A stretch of DNA of 64,000 bases from Cladorrhinum sp. PSN259 (GCA_033725935.1 MU867132.1:62001-126000); one strand, 5' to 3'; counted from the first letter of the stretch, positions 45,200-56,599 are shown. The notes: a model not told the origin generated them from the letters alone. Program-made: numbers and translations.

Positions 45200-45892
45200 A
45201 TGGACTTGGCGGACAAAATGAACGGGATGGATGTTGAGGATACCCAGGATGATGTGATCAAGACACCGGCCGGAGAACCAGAGGAGGATAAAACGGAAAT
45301 CAATTTCGCTACGGCTAGGAGGGTTTCTGTGTGGGAAGAGTATCAGGCGATTGTGAGGTCTGCGGCAGTTGGTCAGGATTCGGAGCGTGTCCGAGCGACT
45401 CGATCAAGAAGGGCATCGACGAAAGCGCCCTCACAAGAACCACAGGAGAGACTGGCGAAAGCATCAGGAGATGAATCCTCTGGTCGCGACTCGGATGATG
45501 AGGATGACGATGGAGATGCCAAAAAGGTTCCCTTGTATGACCAGTATCGAAACATTGTTATGGCGGCCGAATTTGAGCGAGATTCGGAGCATATCAGAGC
45601 AAGAGCTACTCGGTTGAGGAACCGGCCATCGGAAGCACCTTCGTCAGAAGCGCCAGCAGAAAGCCCAGCAAGAGCACGGTCGAGATCGATAATGCATTCC
45701 CGCAACAATAGCATGCATTCCCGGAACAACAGTATGCATTCTCGGAACCAGAGCATGCATTCCCGGAACGATAGCGGTGCGTCTATTCCTTTGTACGAAC
45801 AGTTTTTACATATCGTAGAGGCAGCCGGAGCCGACCAAGATGATTCGGAGACACCACGGGCGACTCGGTTGAGGAGGAACCGTGGTTTGTGA
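45200..45892 (+). CDS. Unrecognised repeat protein, in frame behind HAT2
   Basis: An ATG-initiated frame of 230 codons, 51 bp after the HAT2 stop and in the same frame, with 17 sense codons between. I do not recognise it. It has three copies of a motif of about 30 residues: VWEEYQAIVRSAA..DSERVRATRSRR (44-72), PLYDQYRNIVMAA..DSEHIRARATRLRNR (111-142) and PLYEQFLHIVEAA..DDSETPRATRLRRNR (197-228). An acidic stretch lies between the first two, and four tandem heptads (MHSRNNS type) precede the third. It is highly charged and probably nuclear or flexible. The gap is too short for an ordinary promoter. It may be a HAT2 extension reached by readthrough or splicing, a downstream cistron, or a gene starting within the HAT2 3' end. 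Confidence 0.55.
   Translation: MDLADKMNGMDVEDTQDDVIKTPAGEPEEDKTEINFATARRVSVWEEYQAIVRSAAVGQDSERVRATRSRRASTKAPSQEPQERLAKASGDESSGRDSDDEDDDGDAKKVPLYDQYRNIVMAAEFERDSEHIRARATRLRNRPSEAPSSEAPAESPARARSRSIMHSRNNSMHSRNNSMHSRNQSMHSRNDSGASIPLYEQFLHIVEAAGADQDDSETPRATRLRRNRGL
45692..45775 (+). repeat. 21-bp minisatellite, four units, coding MHSRNxS
   Basis: Four tandem 21-bp units with a few silent and conservative changes (N, N, Q, D at the sixth residue). Each begins ATGCATTC. The pattern shows selection on the peptide or recent expansion. Confidence 0.85.
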
Positions 45893-46673
45893 TAGCCATC
45901 CCGTTTTGTTGTATGTACCTTTAGCTTTATATTTCCAGCCTTTATAAGCTGCCCACCACTATTAATTTAAGCGTTGATATGGGAGACTCGAATAATGTGT
46001 AGCTTGATATCATGATGTGTGGCCATCCAAGATGCCACACTTTATCATTGACTGGTACAGCCTGTACAACTACACGTGTGCATGGTGAGATAAGCTTCGT
46101 CGTTCCATCAATTGTCATATGAACATGAAATTTACCCCGTGAAATCCTGAGTGTGACAATGAGCAGGGCAATGTAAGGTGCCGTCGAAATGGGATGAAAC
46201 CATCGCACTCCAAATGACGATATCTTGGTCCCATGGTTTCATCTTTCGAGAATTGATTGGCAAGAAAAGCACAATCTCTGGGGCTGAGCATTGTGCTAGT
46301 TGAGATTGTGGTGTTGGTGGGTAGGTATTTGTTAGCATTGTTCTGTTGCTTGACATTGTCCTCGCTTCAATTGTTCTCAATAGAACAATGGACAATAGGC
46401 CCGTGAATAGGGCTCAGGGACCCCGAGGGATGACGACCAAAATAGTCAAACCCCCTTCGAGTCTTGGGCGAGTTCATTGGCTCCCAAAAAACACATTTTC
46501 CCTCATATTGATGGGGAGCTTGTCCTCCGACTTGCGAGAGTTTCGAAGGGATCGAATCCACCGCGACAATTGCTCCCAACCACAACGACAAATATACTAT
46601 AATATACTCCATAGATCAAAGCGACTAATCACAGTTGAGATAAAATAGGGCGACTCAGTTGAACCGCAGCATC
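45893..46673. other. Intergenic upstream of the F-box-like gene
   Basis: About 780 bp. It contains a perfect inverted repeat ATTGTTCT-CAAT-AGAACAAT at 46370-46389, about 285 bp before the next start, with a second copy of ATTGTTCT at about 46338. No gene is seen. Confidence 0.45.
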
Positions 46674-49600
46674 ATGAATAATCGCGACAATCCTCACGGC
46701 TTCGATGAGGCCACAATGCGACGCATTCAGGCTCTCCGCAGGATTCGTGCTGCAAACGAGGCACGCCGGACTGCAACGAGAGAGCAAATTGAGGCCCAGG
46801 GGATCCGGCCCAATGTTGATCAGATGGTCAATCATCTGAGTGGCTGGAAATCTTTCATTTCTCCTAATCCCAGAAGATCTGAGCATACCATCACCACGGC
46901 CCGTCGAATCTACCGCTTCAATACGAACCATTCAGGGCCCGGCCAGGATGAAGGGCTCGACGAAGATGACGAGTTCGATGCAGAATGGGAAGGTATACTG
47001 GCCGAAGAAGGACTCCAGGATTTGGATCCCCATCTGATTTCTCAGTACCGAGAGATAGCTCGCCAGCGACTTCGTTCTCTCAAGAAGGCCACGGCGGCGT
47101 GGAATGCCGCCAACAAGGTTATCAAGCCCAAACCGACTATCGATCTCATTGCGTCTCTCTGCACCGCTTCCGAGTTGATCAACAACGTCTGCAAGTTTCT
47201 GGCGCCTGCCGATATCGTCAACTTGTATAGCGTTGCGAAGGACTTTCACCAGGTCCTCAACCAGTACATGCGGAGTAGTGTTTTGGTATGGGCAAGACAC
47301 ATGGCTCCCAATGCTGCTCGAATTTATTCTAGCCCAACATACAGTCACTGGTTCATTCCCGATCCTGCTGGCCGCCGTCTAACGATGGACGATTATGATG
47401 CGAATAGGCTCCAGCGAGATCAGCCATACCACATGGAGCATAGGTGGCTTAACCAAGACATTGGTGGTGTGCGCCATGTCCCAGGCCTCGTCTGGCTACA
47501 GAGAGTCGTCAATCGCGAGATCCGGGTCCGCGACATCATCGCCACACTCGCACGCATGGGCCATCGGCTGCCCATGGGGGCCCAAGGTGCTCTTCAGAAG
47601 CTGTGGGTTATCATGGATGTTTCCACCACCGCCACCCGCCTGAGCCTCATGTCGAAAGAGACCTTCTTTACCGACGAGGATGTGTACATTGTACAGATGT
47701 TTGTCATCAAGCTCAACCTAGCCTTCAACGATCCTGTCTTCGGTCCTAGGTCAGGTAACCTCACGCGCTTGATGCTGGGCCAGAAGGGACTATCCCCTCT
47801 CTGGGCTCTTCTTCGCGGCAAGAAGTACACGACAAAACGTGAGATCCGTCAGCTGAAGATTCGCTATGATGTGCCACCAACGCCACATCAACTTCAGACT
47901 GGAAGGCCAATGTGGGACATCGACATTGACCAGATGGGCGTTGTGCACCTTGAAGGCTGGGGAAGGGGTGGCCTGCGTCACCTCATGAGACCAGATGAGC
48001 TGATACCCCTTGAAGCGTCGCGTCGGGAGATGTCCTTGAACGAAAACGTGCTCATGATGGCCATCTTTGGACATGTTGATCTAGAAACTGGCAATCCAAT
48101 GGTCCCTGACATCGACGAGATGTACATGAGCGATGATGAACTTGGCACGGTCCAGAAGATATGGACTCCTCTCAGCCACGAGCTCGCCAACGGCGGTTGC
48201 GGCAATGTTCCTTTTGAGACCAAAATGTGGAAGCCCAAGCATGCCCGCAAGGCTCGCTGGAACACTCTTAACCCTGATGTCAAGAAGGATATCCTTGAGG
48301 AAGAAGAGGACGAGATTAAGCAGGTGAAAGCGCTAGACAGGATGCAGGATGAATATAAACTTCACAGACATGCCCTCAAGCGTTTATACGCCGCAGCCAG
48401 CGCGAACGGGGTGAATGGCCGGGACTTCAAGATCGCCAAGCCGGATCCCGAGAGAGACTGGGAGAAGGAACTGAGCAGGCTTCGCATCAGTATCCGTTAT
48501 CCTGAGGCCTATGATCTATCAATGGAAAAGATGGAGATGTGTGTGGATTTGAATTTGGATGGTGATGCAGGCGAGAATATGGATGAGGATGAGAATGAGG
48601 ATGTACACGATGGGGTGGATGTTGATATGGATCCTCAGCCACAAGACAATCCCACTCCCCATCCTCGGATGTCAAAGAATCGTGCTACCAATTCGCAGCC
48701 CTCAGTTGATACTACACCCACTCCTCAGCAGTCACATCGTCTTTTCAGCACCCTTCAGCAGACAGAAGAATACGACGCGAGCCCTGAGCCGTCGGAGGGT
48801 TCTGATAATACCGGTTCCGCAAGCGATCATTTAGGGGCCCCAGGCGCTTCAAGAGTAATCAATACCGCTCCTCAACCCTCACAAGACACTGGTAACTCTG
48901 AACCCTCAAATGAACCCGAACCTCAGTCCTCCCCTTCCTCCTCGGCAGAAGAAGACCGCCTCTCAGACCTCGACTCCGACGACCTCGCAACAGAACCGAT
49001 TCCTCCCACGTTCACAGAGAGAATGTACCGCCACCGCGAGCAGTTCCGCCTCTTAACCCCCGAAGCCCTCCAATACAACAACATAGGGCAGCTCCTCGGC
49101 CCCGCGGCCACAGATGACGAGGACGAGCGTAACCCTTCTGACGCCCCTCGCCCACCTTCACTCTCTCCGACACCAGAACGGGCACCAGTCCCCGACCTAT
49201 CTTCGAGCTCCCCATCCTCTGCAGACTCACAAGACCGTCTCCCCTTCGACCCCGTAGCTGGCCGTGATCCCGGCGCACCCCGTCCTCACCACTTCTACAA
49301 CGAGCAAGAAGATGAAGAGGAAGAATTCGAAGACGACCAAGGAGACGTAGACTCAGAAGGCTACTGGATTCCGCCTGAACACCGCAACCTGCCTATCCCT
49401 CCTCCACCAGTGTACGGTCCCATTCCTCGTCTACCCTCGCCTTCATTTCTTGAACAAGCAGCTCCGGAGAGAACTACAATGACTGAGCAGGAAATTTCCG
49501 AGGCGTTGATTGCGCAGGCTGAGATGAAGTACGACTCGGAGCTGGAAGCGGAGTTTGATTCTGATAAAGAGGATAAGGGGATTGATTGGCGGGATTTCTT

Positions 49601-49916
49601 GAACAATCCGAGGAAGTATTTGGCTCGGATGGGTGAGGAGGGGGGTGAGCCGGAGGGTGTAGGGGAGGCGAATGAGGGAAACGGCGATGGCAATGATGGG
49701 GATGGTGATGGAGATGGCAATGAAGATACCGAGGAACAGTTCGACTGGGCTCACGTTGACGCTGATGAGCTTCCTGGTGGTGGTAATGCTGCCACTGGAC
49801 AGAGCTCCTTAGCTCAAAGCCCTAATGATGGAGAAGAGGACGAAGAGCTAAATGGGATGGATGAAGACGAAAAGAGACACAGGAGGAAGTTGTTGAAGTG
49901 GTATAGGCCCTGGTGA
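46674..49916 (+). CDS. Large F-box-like fungal protein with acidic disordered tail
   Basis: A single exon of 1080 residues from the ATG at 46674. The N-terminus is basic and helical (MRRIQALRRIRAANEARRTA). Around residues 160-215 there is an F-box-like segment: SLCTASELINNVCKFLAPADIVNLYSVAKDF, then HQVLNQYMRSSVLVWARH. This resembles the L/P-rich F-box that binds Skp1 in SCF ubiquitin ligases, though it is not a perfect match. The central part up to about residue 610 is a conserved-looking fungal domain (GLVWLQRVVNREIRVRDII, WVIMDVSTTATRLSLMSKE) without WD or LRR repeats. The rest is acidic and disordered with Asp/Glu and Ser/Pro tracts, ending in RRKLLKWYRPW. The function is unknown, and substrate recognition for an SCF complex is inference. 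Confidence 0.7.
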   Translation: MNNRDNPHGFDEATMRRIQALRRIRAANEARRTATREQIEAQGIRPNVDQMVNHLSGWKSFISPNPRRSEHTITTARRIYRFNTNHSGPGQDEGLDEDDEFDAEWEGILAEEGLQDLDPHLISQYREIARQRLRSLKKATAAWNAANKVIKPKPTIDLIASLCTASELINNVCKFLAPADIVNLYSVAKDFHQVLNQYMRSSVLVWARHMAPNAARIYSSPTYSHWFIPDPAGRRLTMDDYDANRLQRDQPYHMEHRWLNQDIGGVRHVPGLVWLQRVVNREIRVRDIIATLARMGHRLPMGAQGALQKLWVIMDVSTTATRLSLMSKETFFTDEDVYIVQMFVIKLNLAFNDPVFGPRSGNLTRLMLGQKGLSPLWALLRGKKYTTKREIRQLKIRYDVPPTPHQLQTGRPMWDIDIDQMGVVHLEGWGRGGLRHLMRPDELIPLEASRREMSLNENVLMMAIFGHVDLETGNPMVPDIDEMYMSDDELGTVQKIWTPLSHELANGGCGNVPFETKMWKPKHARKARWNTLNPDVKKDILEEEEDEIKQVKALDRMQDEYKLHRHALKRLYAAASANGVNGRDFKIAKPDPERDWEKELSRLRISIRYPEAYDLSMEKMEMCVDLNLDGDAGENMDEDENEDVHDGVDVDMDPQPQDNPTPHPRMSKNRATNSQPSVDTTPTPQQSHRLFSTLQQTEEYDASPEPSEGSDNTGSASDHLGAPGASRVINTAPQPSQDTGNSEPSNEPEPQSSPSSSAEEDRLSDLDSDDLATEPIPPTFTERMYRHREQFRLLTPEALQYNNIGQLLGPAATDDEDERNPSDAPRPPSLSPTPERAPVPDLSSSSPSSADSQDRLPFDPVAGRDPGAPRPHHFYNEQEDEEEEFEDDQGDVDSEGYWIPPEHRNLPIPPPPVYGPIPRLPSPSFLEQAAPERTTMTEQEISEALIAQAEMKYDSELEAEFDSDKEDKGIDWRDFLNNPRKYLARMGEEGGEPEGVGEANEGNGDGNDGDGDGDGNEDTEEQFDWAHVDADELPGGGNAATGQSSLAQSPNDGEEDEELNGMDEDEKRHRRKLLKWYRPW

Positions 49917-51895
49917 AGCAGTGACAGGGTAGGTAAGCATGGGATTTCACTTGGACTGTTACTGATGAAGAAGACGAGCAAGGAAAGAAGGCAAGTAAGA
50001 GCAAGTGAAGGGCGCCTGTGTGTATAGGCCTTTGTGAAGAGGGAGGAATCTGCTTCAGCATCATTGCATATGATCCATTTTCATTTCAAAATCCGGTTGG
50101 TCAGCAAACAGGAAAACCGAAGACTTTTGTTTATGTAGTTTATTTTGTACACATTACAGAAAAAGTAATCTGTAACAATAGCAACTGATAAATCATCATT
50201 TATTCCCATACCTTCTCGTTCGCCCCCATTTCTTGATTGATGATATCTCATATCTCTTTTGACTGCCTGAATACCAAGAGAACAAACTTCACCTCTCAAC
50301 CTCAGCAGAGCTCCAACACCTTCAAACACAAAAATCACACCAACACAACAGCCGTTTGTTGAATATAACAACCAATCAAATAACATATATTCTTGGTCCC
50401 TCTTTATACACAACTGATATCATGTTGAGAAAAACCATTTTCGCCCTGCCAGTTCCACCATCAATTCTGCAGTCCGTTAATATATCCAAAAACCAAATTC
50501 GAGATCCCATAACACTCACTAAATATAATTTCCCAAGTGGACCATGTGTTATGCTCCTTGTCCAATACTTCTCATGCACCTCCCCATCCCATATGTTGAC
50601 TCTCAGGTCCCTATGTTGTTTATTCCTTTCTCAGCGATCTATCCGTAGACAAAGCCATACTCCGGCCTATGAAGGCAAAAGAGTCACCAAACTACACAAA
50701 CGAAATAACAGGGCACACCAAGAGAAAAACAAACAAAACAAACAGCAAAAGCACCAATCGACACAACCAGTGGATCTTCTGCGCATTCCGTCAACATCCC
50801 CCATATCTATCAGAACAGACGGGAAATATCACAGCTCAAGTATCAACAACATATATCAACCTGCATGGTCCCACTCTGAGGCATGGGCATAGCCAACAAC
50901 AGAAAGACAAAGCACACAAGGTCGCCCAAGAGCCAACAGTTCACACAGTCACCATTACCGCAGCAAACAACTCTAATCTCAACCACTGGCAGTCTTATGT
51001 GCATGTGCGTAGAGTGTGTCTGTGTGTCTCTGTGTCTCTGTTGAAAACAATGGCTCATGTGTCGGTGTTAGTGCCATGAAAAAGAAAAGCAAAAGGAAAA
51101 TCAAAAAAATCAAATTAAACAGCAAATCGAGAAGAAAAAGAAATGAAAACACGCGACAAGACAATTACCCCCCTTGGCCCCCCCCCCCCCATTCAGACAT
51201 CAACGCCATCCGGCCTCCGCCTCTTTGACGTGTATATCACTTTTAATCCTCCAAACACCCTCCCAAACCATCTGCTGCCGTTTCCCACCTTTTTTTTTTT
51301 TTTTGCCTTCCAAGATCAAGTTCTCATCAAGGATACGAATCAAACGCTGATCTTCAATCTTGCTGGGGAAAATCAAGAAGAAAAAGCAAACAACGAGAAA
51401 GAAAGATACAACGCTGAACGCACAAAAACGAGAACTGGACGGTGAGGTCCAATCAGTTATTGAACCATATACCGCCCCTTCCATTCCACTCCTCGCTATG
51501 CGCCCCCCTGCCCACCCAGTTCCAATCCCATCCTATACCCATCTCAGGAAAACAACCGTGTTACCAAGGGGGTATAGACAATTCAGTCCCTTGGTTGCTT
51601 CAAAAAAAAACTCCTTTGCCGTATATGAGGGTGGTGTATGTTGCCTTGTCAGTTTCGAGAAAAACTCCGCCCCTGTATGACAACCCTTGAAGAATGGCAT
51701 TGCTCTTTTGTCTTTCCAGCCCTTTGAAACTTTTACCCGCCACCGCCGCCGTTCCCCCTGGACCCCCAACAAACCCATTGATATTGACCTGCCGCGGTAA
51801 ACCCCCAAAAGCCCAGCCCGCACCATGAAGAAACACATACAATGTTGAATGCACTTGAATTGCTGCACAAAAGGCCTTACAAGTTCCTCTTATAT
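49917..51895. other. Convergent intergenic (about 2 kb), low complexity
   Basis: Between the F-box-like gene and the converging Nrp1-like gene. It is A/C-rich with a C run near 51180, a T run near 51290 and a short CA/GT stretch near 51010. Short open frames have no recognisable peptide. No RNA gene is found. Confidence 0.5.
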
Positions 51896-53899
51896 CTAGG
51901 ATGGAGGAGACTTGGCAGGAGGCGCCGCACCACCATTCTGGCGGGCGTCCTGGTTGCTGATTGAAAGGTTGCCAATGTTACTCGACAAGTAAGAAAACGG
52001 ATCATTCTCGTTGCTTTGGCCGTAGAAGTTGCTTGCAGGGCCAGGACCAGCGGAAGCGGGACCATTTCCAGCAGCCTGGAAAGCTGCCTCGGCGGCACGA
52101 CTGTCGAAAGCACCGGCCGAATGAGATCCGGGGGCAGGTGCAAAATGCGTGTTCAGCGGGGGGTAGGGCGCAGCGCCATTATTGAGCCCAGTCGGCAGTG
52201 CATACGTGCTGGGAGGACCGCCAAAGTGCTGGCCACCATATCCGCCGACAGAGTTGAAACCGCCAGAACCGGAGAACGCGCCAGGTCCAGGAGTGCCCAT
52301 AGCAGCCTGGTTCATGCCATATGCCGGGGGTTGGTCCATTGGAGAAGGATACCCTGCATCGGCGACAACAGCGGCACCGGCACGACTGGCACCACACCGA
52401 AGACAGCAGACATTCTTAGCGAAATTGTGGTAACCGCAGACTTCGTTGCCACATTTCCAATCACCGGCACGGAAAGGGACAACTCCAGAGCCGCCCATTC
52501 GGCCTCCGTGACCGCCACCGCCGTGGCCATGGTGACCACCCATATTGTGACCGTGAGACATCATGGGCGGGGGGCCGTAACCGTAACCGTAACCCATCTC
52601 GCCGCTAGGGCCAGCACTGACTGCTGGGAACGAGCAGCGGAAGCAGGCGGTGCGGCGCTGGAAGTTGGAAAAGCCGCAAGATGGGCAGGTCCAGTCACCC
52701 GGACGGGGCCTGTTCTTGCTCGGCGGGAATGGCATCAAGATGTCATGCGCTCTGTCAAGCACCCGGCTGCTTGAAGGAGAAACCTCAATGGCTTTCTCGT
52801 TGAGAGCACGGCCGTTCATACAAAGACTTTCGGCAGCCTCTTCATGGGAACTGAAAACAGCGAAACCAGACCCAGTTGGCTTATGCTGCTCTGGGGTACG
52901 GAGCGTCCAGAAGGCTATCGGACGACCTCCAAACTGGGTAAACCAGCTCTCAAGCTCAGATTGCGTAGTATCATGGGGTAAACCAGACATATGCAGAACC
53001 TTACTGCGCTCTGAGAGAAACGCCCGAACGTCAGCTCGAGCGTCCATGGGTCGCGTGAGGACATCTGGATGCTCATGAGCCGGCTGAGACTTTCTAATAA
53101 GCCCACGGAGAACTCGAGACAGCGTCACGGCCTCCTCGATGGCTCTGCGAGGCGAGGCAGGAGCAAGAGCTTGCAGGTGGAATGGGAGGTTATGCTTGAT
53201 GGGCGCGCTAGATTGCACCGGCTCCACCTCCAAAGCAGCACAGATGTTTGTGAGAGATGAAGGACCGAATGGCAGAGATTCCGGGTGGTGCTGTTGCCAC
53301 TTTGTGTACTCGGTACGAAGCTCAAAGGTACGGGAATGTTGAAGATATGGCGGAAGCACAACGGACTTGTCACGGGCTTCGCGGGCGAGCTGTACACGCA
53401 AGTCCCAGGCCTCCAGCGTCACAAACACGAATTCGAGGTTGGGTCCAACAAGATGCTCATTGGCGAAGGCGTCGAATCGGTTGATAGCATCGCGGAAGCT
53501 GCCAGCATTACGGACATGCTCCCAGGTGAGGGTGGTGAGGCTCGCTGGTGAAGGATTTAGTCAGTACGACGAATTGAGTTCAGGGAATTGCCACGGTGGC
53601 AGAACTTTGTTAGGTACTCACTGCACAACGGAGTTATCGGCGTGTTGACAGGCTTTACAAGGACATTCTCACGATGCAACTGTTCCAAGAAGAAAAGATG
53701 AGAAACTAAACACAACGCAATTTTCAGGGTCGACTCAGCGCACCTCATCCAGATTATTCGCATCGAGCAGAATCCAACCCAATTCAATGACCTCGGCGGA
53801 ATCGCGGGTAACGTATACCCCATGCTCATCGCATGTGGTAGCTACATGAATTACCACGTACCGGTCGGTCTTGAAGGGTGGGTTTGGCTGGGTAGCCAT
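51896..53899 (-). CDS. Nrp1-like RNA-binding protein: pseudo-exonuclease, RRM, two RanBP2 fingers
   Basis: Exons 53744-53899, 53622-53679 and 51896-53544 give 620 residues. Residues about 13-170 follow the ERI-1-type DEDDh exonuclease fold: YVVIHVATTC, EVIELGWILLD, VLVKPVNTPITPLC, then FVFVTLEAWDLR and VVLPPYL. The DxE metal ligands read HVA, and the second Asp and the final HxxxxD are also absent, so it should not cleave. An RRM follows (KVLHMSGLPHDTTQSELESWF, GSGFAVFSSHEEAAE). Then come two RanBP2-type zinc fingers, DWTCPSCGFSNFQRRTACFRC and DWKCGNEVCGYHNFA..CCLRC, linked and followed by Gly-rich disorder. This order resembles yeast Nrp1, a stress-granule protein. An RNA-binding, non-catalytic role is likely. 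Confidence 0.85.
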
Positions 53900-56132
53900 G
53901 TTGGCGGACGGGTAAAGGACCGTCGTCGAGAAAAATCGAGAAGGTCAAAAGGAACAGGTCAGAAAAGGCTTTTGACAAATAGATAAAGTTAGCAGCTGAG
54001 TCATAGCATGTGATATAAAGCTCGAATCTGTAAGTGCCAGCCCAACAAAGCTACCGAGTAAATTGAAGCTTTGGATGGTGAGGATGCTGACTTCGGAGCT
54101 GGACAAACAAGCGGTGACGTGTGGACGAAGGCCGGTGAAGGCCGGAGTCCACCGAGCACGGGTTAAGGTTGCCCGCAGAGTCTGGACACCTGCACCGGCA
54201 ACGAAGGAGGTACTTTACCAGACAAGCTGTCTCGAGAAGGAGAGCAAGCTGCGTTCCGTTGGTGGTGGACTCTAGTGCTCTGGGTTTTGAATGGTTCGGG
54301 GCTTTTGCGTACCTTCTGCGGGATGCCTCGGTGGAGCTGGAAGAAGAGCAAAAAAGTCTGCGAGACCGGAAATAAACCCAAACTTTATTGGGAGCCAGCA
54401 ACGCCAAACTTTGGATTCTTCCAGAGAAACTGCTTCGAATGTGTGTGTCTCGCAACACCGCTCTCAGGACTCGAGAGTGAGGTGGAGAAGGAGTGAGTGG
54501 GAAGAAGGGGAAGGGAATGGACTGGCGAGGAAAAAAGATGGAAGCCACGCACCGAGCCACTTGGTGAAGCTGGACAGCGTGCGATTGGTCAACTTTTTGC
54601 TGGCCTGTCAAGGTTCCAGGTTGGCCTTGACCCCCTGAGCAGGCACTACCCAACCACTGGCAGGTGAGTTGGAGTAGCTGGAATTGGAGACGCACCGTGC
54701 GACGCCAGAAAACCTACCCTCCCAAAATGACAGTGCAAAAGTTTGGAGCCTACTTTCTAGAATTCCATGGGTGGTGCAATAGGACCAATTTATCAAAGCT
54801 TGCATGACGTTGAGTGACTCGGGTATATTTTCTGGGTATCCCGTTGAAGCGTTCTGTTGATCTAGGTCTGCGTCTTCACCACTTTTGAATTTCTCGTTTG
54901 GCATTCGAGCTGGCAGAGACTTTCAAAACTGATGCTGGCTTTCGGGCAGGAGCCGCAATTGTACGGAAACCAACTGAACCAGGCCCGGCATGCTCAACAT
55001 TTAGATACTCTCTTTCAACATTCAATAACGCACATTATCTTACCTGAGCTGTATCAAAGCAACCTGGAAACCTGCATTAGAGGATAACCTTGGAGATGAC
55101 GACGGTACCGGCCCAACATCGATCACAGTGCCGAGCCTCAGCTGAGTGCACCCCATGACTGTCCGTCTGGCATGTCACCTTCCGCTGCAGTACCGTTTGA
55201 ACGGTTGAACCACAGCAGCGAAAGAGCTCGCTGGGCCCGCTCCCGGTTCCCGGCTGTTCCCCCTGAGCTTGCGGAAGGATCTCGGAGGGGAGCGTTTCCT
55301 TTTCTGTGCTATCCTCTCTGAGCCCACATAGCGGCATTCGCAATGTCTCCACTGGCCTTACCTAGCTCTTCGGGTTGGTTCTGGGCTGAGGAGGTTCAAG
55401 AAGATGGCGTTCTGATTTTAATCTGGATTTCTATTATCACGCAGGAAGAGAGTTTGTCCACCGGACTCTCCATGTGCACATGGCTGTTTCGTTAGCTATC
55501 TTGCTCCAGCCTCCTTCCACAGACCAGATAGGATGCACCGGCAAGTGACCTATCAAAAGAGATGCAGGTTCCAGGTTATCCCCGAGCTCGATTAGAAGAA
55601 GCCGTGATCAGGTCATCCGATCGGCTAACCTCTCACGCCTTAAAAGTCTCTGATGGATGGAGAAGGAGCTTTTTGAGAAACTTTGAGCTTTAACTGAGGC
55701 TCCCAAACACTGGAGCTCCAGCTTCCCGGGACAGCCAATCAATTGCGTGATGGTCCGTGCATCAGCTTACTACGTCATGTTTGGTAGTTTGATATTCGAA
55801 CAAATTCGAGGTAATCACCATCAGCTTGGATTTTCAGATTTGCACTTACTTCATCTTTAGAATCCGATCATCAATCTGGAAGTGAAGTCAGGCAGTTACA
55901 ATGGCTCTCGACCAGAATGCCCCTCGAGCCGAGAAATCTGGACTTGAGATCCTCTTTCAACCTCGGATTTTACAAACCAACCAACTCCCTCGACTTCTGC
56001 GCGCTAACATTGTTCTCATTCATTCCCTATTGAGTCATCTGGTACCAAGCAAGACTTTATTTTAACTTTATCAATCAATCCAACCCCCAGGGAGCATTGC
56101 AGCATACCAGCTTCTTGATAATTGCAGACAAG
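53900..56132. other. Divergent intergenic (about 2.2 kb), Nrp1-like / PMP3-like
   Basis: Promoters of two divergent genes plus a gene-free middle. The only notable item is a 54-codon ATG-started frame at 55901-56065 just before the PMP3-like start. No tRNA, transposon end or repeat is recognised. Confidence 0.45.
55901..56065 (+). other. Upstream open reading frame in the PMP3-like leader
   Basis: An ATG-started frame of 54 codons (begins MALDQNAPRAEKSG, ends SHLVPSKTLF) stopping 68 bp before the PMP3-like ATG. If transcribed with that gene it would act as a repressive uORF. It could also be a tiny gene. No homology is recognised. Confidence 0.35.
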
Positions 56133-56599
56133 ATGGCCAAAATCGACAGCGGTCTGTTGGTAGCAGTGACGTTTTTGGCCTTGATTTGTATTTCCTCACG
56201 TACCTCCAAGCCGTAGCCATTTTTCGTTACTGACATTGAGTGAGTACAGGCCCGCCTCTGGCTACAGCAGTACTATGTGGCTGCACTCCAGACGTGCTGC
56301 TCAACTTTATCCTTTGCTTTTTTGGCTGGTTACCTGGTATGGCTCACGTCATTTACCTTATCTTCATTGCCTTTTACCGTCAGTCCCGGTTGAAAGATGG
56401 AAAGCCGGCTACCGAAGATGCACCTATGGTCTTCAGCAAACGAATCCAGGAGCTTGGGCGGAAGAAGATCATGAAAGAGACAAGCCCAACCATTGCAGCC
56501 AATGTTGAACCTGTTTCCCAACCTGTCGTCGAGCGACCCGGTCTTGTCGAGCGACCCAACTCGGAGCCTGAGTTTGCGAGAGAGGGCATAACTGCATAA
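56133..56599 (+). CDS. PMP3/SNA-type plasma membrane proteolipid
   Basis: Exons 56133-56187 and 56250-56599 (62-bp intron, CTGAC branch) give 134 residues. Two membrane spans make up the family core: LLVAVTFLALICPPLATAVL and LNFILCFFGWLPGMAHVIYL, joined by CGCTPDVL. The PPLA and LGW(F/L)PG signatures are present. Pmp3 family members control membrane potential and salt tolerance in yeast and plants. The core alone is about 55 residues. Here a C-terminal hydrophilic tail of about 70 residues (SRLKDGKPATEDAP to REGITA) makes it the size of yeast Sna3, but no PPxY ubiquitin-ligase motif is present. A uORF lies upstream. Confidence 0.88.

Noticed and set aside
46370..46389. Perfect 8-bp inverted repeat as a transposon end or terminator
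   Set aside because: It is short, no target duplication is seen, and eukaryotic genes do not end by such hairpins. Kept only as a note on the intergenic region.
52016..52774. 252-codon plus-strand frame opposite the Nrp1-like gene
   Set aside because: Antisense to the zinc-finger region; low-complexity Arg/Thr/Ala text only.
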